From: Leptospirales bacterium
Lineage (GTDB): Bacteria > Spirochaetota > Leptospiria > Leptospirales > Leptonemataceae
Direction: 5' to 3'
Assembly: GCA_016788865.1 (NCBI GenBank)
Contig: JAEUSB010000004.1
Coordinates: forward strand, 19,060 to 83,059
DNA: 64,000 bases
Shown here: piece after piece, positions 62,854-64,000 of the stretch
Layout of the letters: the number at the start of each line of letters is the position of its first letter
Numbering within the stretch: position 1 is the stretch's first letter
The notes under the pieces: generated by a model
Told to the model about the DNA's origin: nothing
Databases searched by the model: none
The model's input: only the letters and a program-made list of their open reading frames with translations
Program-made: the position numbers and the translations under genes

Positions 62854-64000
62854 ATGCCCGCAAAAAAAACACCCAAAAAACCCGCAAAGGCTCACGCCGA
62901 AAAGAAGTCGCGCCCTGTCAAACAGGCCCATCCTCGCGCGGAGGAAACAATAGAGTTTGCGGCGGAAGATGCCGCAGCCAGACGCGATTTCCGACTAACT
63001 AAAATTATCTGCACACTTGGGCCTGCTTCCGATTCAACTCCTATGATTGAGAAGCTTTCAAAGGCTGGAATGAACGTCGCACGAGTGAACATGTCGCACG
63101 GGAACCGTGACAAGCATCGCGAAGTGATTCGTCGCATCAAGAACGTGAATCGCAAGATAAATCATCCAATTGCAATCCTCATGGATTTGCAGGGTCCGGA
63201 AATTCGGACAGGAGAGATCAAAGAGCATATTACCCTGGGAGTTGGGGAGATATTCACTTTCACCGTGCTGCCGGAAGAAAACCCGGAGATCAAAAGCGTC
63301 TTTGTAAACTATCTCGATATGGTCAATCAGCTGAAACCCGGCGACAAGATCACGGTAGATAACGGCCTGATCAACCTGCAGGTTCTCGAAAAGCATGCAA
63401 CCGGTCTGCGCTGCGTGGTTCTCGAAGGTGGGACGCTTGGTTCGCGCAAGCACATCAACTTGCCTGGCGTTCGCGTGAACCTTCCGTCAATCGCAGAGAA
63501 AGATAAGCGCGACATTGAGATGGCCATTGCTGAGGACCTGGATTTTGTAGCCCTTTCGTTTGTCAGAAATGCAGATGCGGTGCTTGAAGCCCGCAGCATG
63601 ATTGAATCTGCGGGTGGTCACACTCGTTTGATTTCCAAAATCGAGAACGACGAGGGCGTAGCAAACTTTGCAAGTATCCTGGCTGTTTCTGACGGCATCA
63701 TGGTCGCTCGTGGTGATCTGGGAGTGGAAGTTCCAATCGAAGAATTGCCCGTAATTCAACGCCGGATGATTCGCGAGTGTTGCATTGCCGGAAAGCCAAT
63801 CATTGTAGCAACGCATTTGCTTGAAAGTATGATTACCAATCCAATGCCAACCCGTGCGGAAGCGACTGATGTGGCGAATGCTGTGTTTGAACAGGCGGAT
63901 GCACTCATGCTTTCTGGTGAGACGGCCATGGGCGCGCATCCATTGAAGTGCGTGGAAATGCTAGATCGAATTGCGCGAAGAATGGAAAAGGAGTCCGGAA
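62854..64000 (+). CDS. pyk: pyruvate kinase (3' end outside window)
   Basis: About 382 residues visible from ATG 62854. After an unusual Lys/Pro/Ala-rich N-terminal extension (about 1-45), the pyruvate-kinase core begins at [12 protein letters not shown]. It continues with [24 protein letters not shown], the [13 protein letters not shown] segment, [10 protein letters not shown] (catalytic Lys), [12 protein letters not shown] and the [18 protein letters not shown] to [10 protein letters not shown] stretch split over the window end. Makes ATP from phosphoenolpyruvate in the cytosol. The extension is not part of known pyk N-termini and may be a disordered regulatory or binding tail. Confidence 0.95.
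   Translation, partial: MPAKKTPKKPAKAHAEKKSRPVKQAHPRAEETIEFAAEDAAARRDFRLTKIICTLGPASDSTPMIEKLSKAGMNVARVNMSHGNRDKHREVIRRIKNVNRKINHPIAILMDLQGPEIRTGEIKEHITLGVGEIFTFTVLPEENPEIKSVFVNYLDMVNQLKPGDKITVDNGLINLQVLEKHATGLRCVVLEGGTLGSRKHINLPGVRVNLPSIAEKDKRDIEMAIAEDLDFVALSFVRNADAVLEARSMIESAGGHTRLISKIENDEGVANFASILAVSDGIMVARGDLGVEVPIEELPVIQRRMIRECCIAGKPIIVATHLLESMITNPMPTRAEATDVANAVFEQADALMLSGETAMGAHPLKCVEMLDRIARRMEKESG

Noticed and set aside
1..64000. tRNA genes, rRNA genes, insertion sequences, CRISPR arrays, cobalamin/SAM/SAH riboswitches
   Set aside because: Looked for in the gaps between genes and not seen; most gaps are under 300 bases.

Overview
The window is bacterial chromosomal DNA of roughly 50% G+C, densely packed with genes. 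It most resembles a member of the Leptospirales (Spirochaetes), inferred from family content rather than from a marker gene. The supporting content is many lipoproteins, several SpoIIE/PP2C phosphatases with GAF or HAMP sensors, a 7TM-linked class III cyclase, DUF1574-like SGNH proteins beside an MBOAT acyltransferase, and metF sitting next to a parAB/rep locus. I recall metF being one of the essential genes on the second chromosome of Leptospira. No rRNA, tRNA, insertion sequence or CRISPR array was seen.

Left part (1-17.7 kb): genes on alternating strands. They include a HAMP-SpoIIE phosphatase followed by a TPR-like membrane protein, soluble transhydrogenase sthA, small Cys-rich lipoproteins, a lipase lipoprotein, a 7TM adenylate cyclase, an operon of a LOG-family protein, a large unknown protein and a HATPase protein, a family 4 glycosyltransferase, a coiled-coil protein, and a polytopic glycosyltransferase-like protein.

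Methionine and replication block (17.7-32.2 kb, all on the minus strand): parA, parB, a rep-like HTH gene, a discoidin/tail-fibre-repeat protein, metF, a GAF-GAF-SpoIIE phosphatase and an SRPBCC protein run as one close-packed series. They are followed by sahR-ahcY-metH, the S-adenosylhomocysteine/methionine recycling operon, which has a perfect 20-bp operator palindrome at its head. Between parB and rep lie a strong plus-strand terminator preceded by a TTGACA box, and several ATGTGACAT-type repeats. This layout recalls the antisense-RNA-controlled repABC plasmids.

At about 32.2 kb the main gene direction flips, and by eye the plus strand changes from C-rich to G-rich, as expected at a replication origin. 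The next 3.3 kb is richer in G+C and carries a degenerate sigma-54 activator, tandem TGTCGGATGTCCGACA palindromes and orphan genes. I read 30.3-36 kb as a replication/partition centre, either a chromid origin or an integrated plasmid-type origin.

Right part (36-64 kb): thrS without a TGS domain; a rubrerythrin/Fe-S oxidoreductase/DUF3501 oxidative-stress operon; an HtrA protease coupled to a catalytically dead paralogue; an outer-membrane barrel; and a voltage-sensor protein whose pore is replaced by a sensor domain plus HAMP, translationally coupled to a cyclic-nucleotide-gated K+ channel. Next come queA, a polysaccharide-modification cluster (GT87-like, MBOAT, two SGNH/DUF1574-like), a minus-strand operon (ubiE, NAD-kinase-like, Zn-phospholipase-C-like, DsbD-alpha-like lipoprotein, thioredoxin-like), a large protein that looks related to the one at 10.6-12.6 kb, and the 5' part of pyk running off the window.
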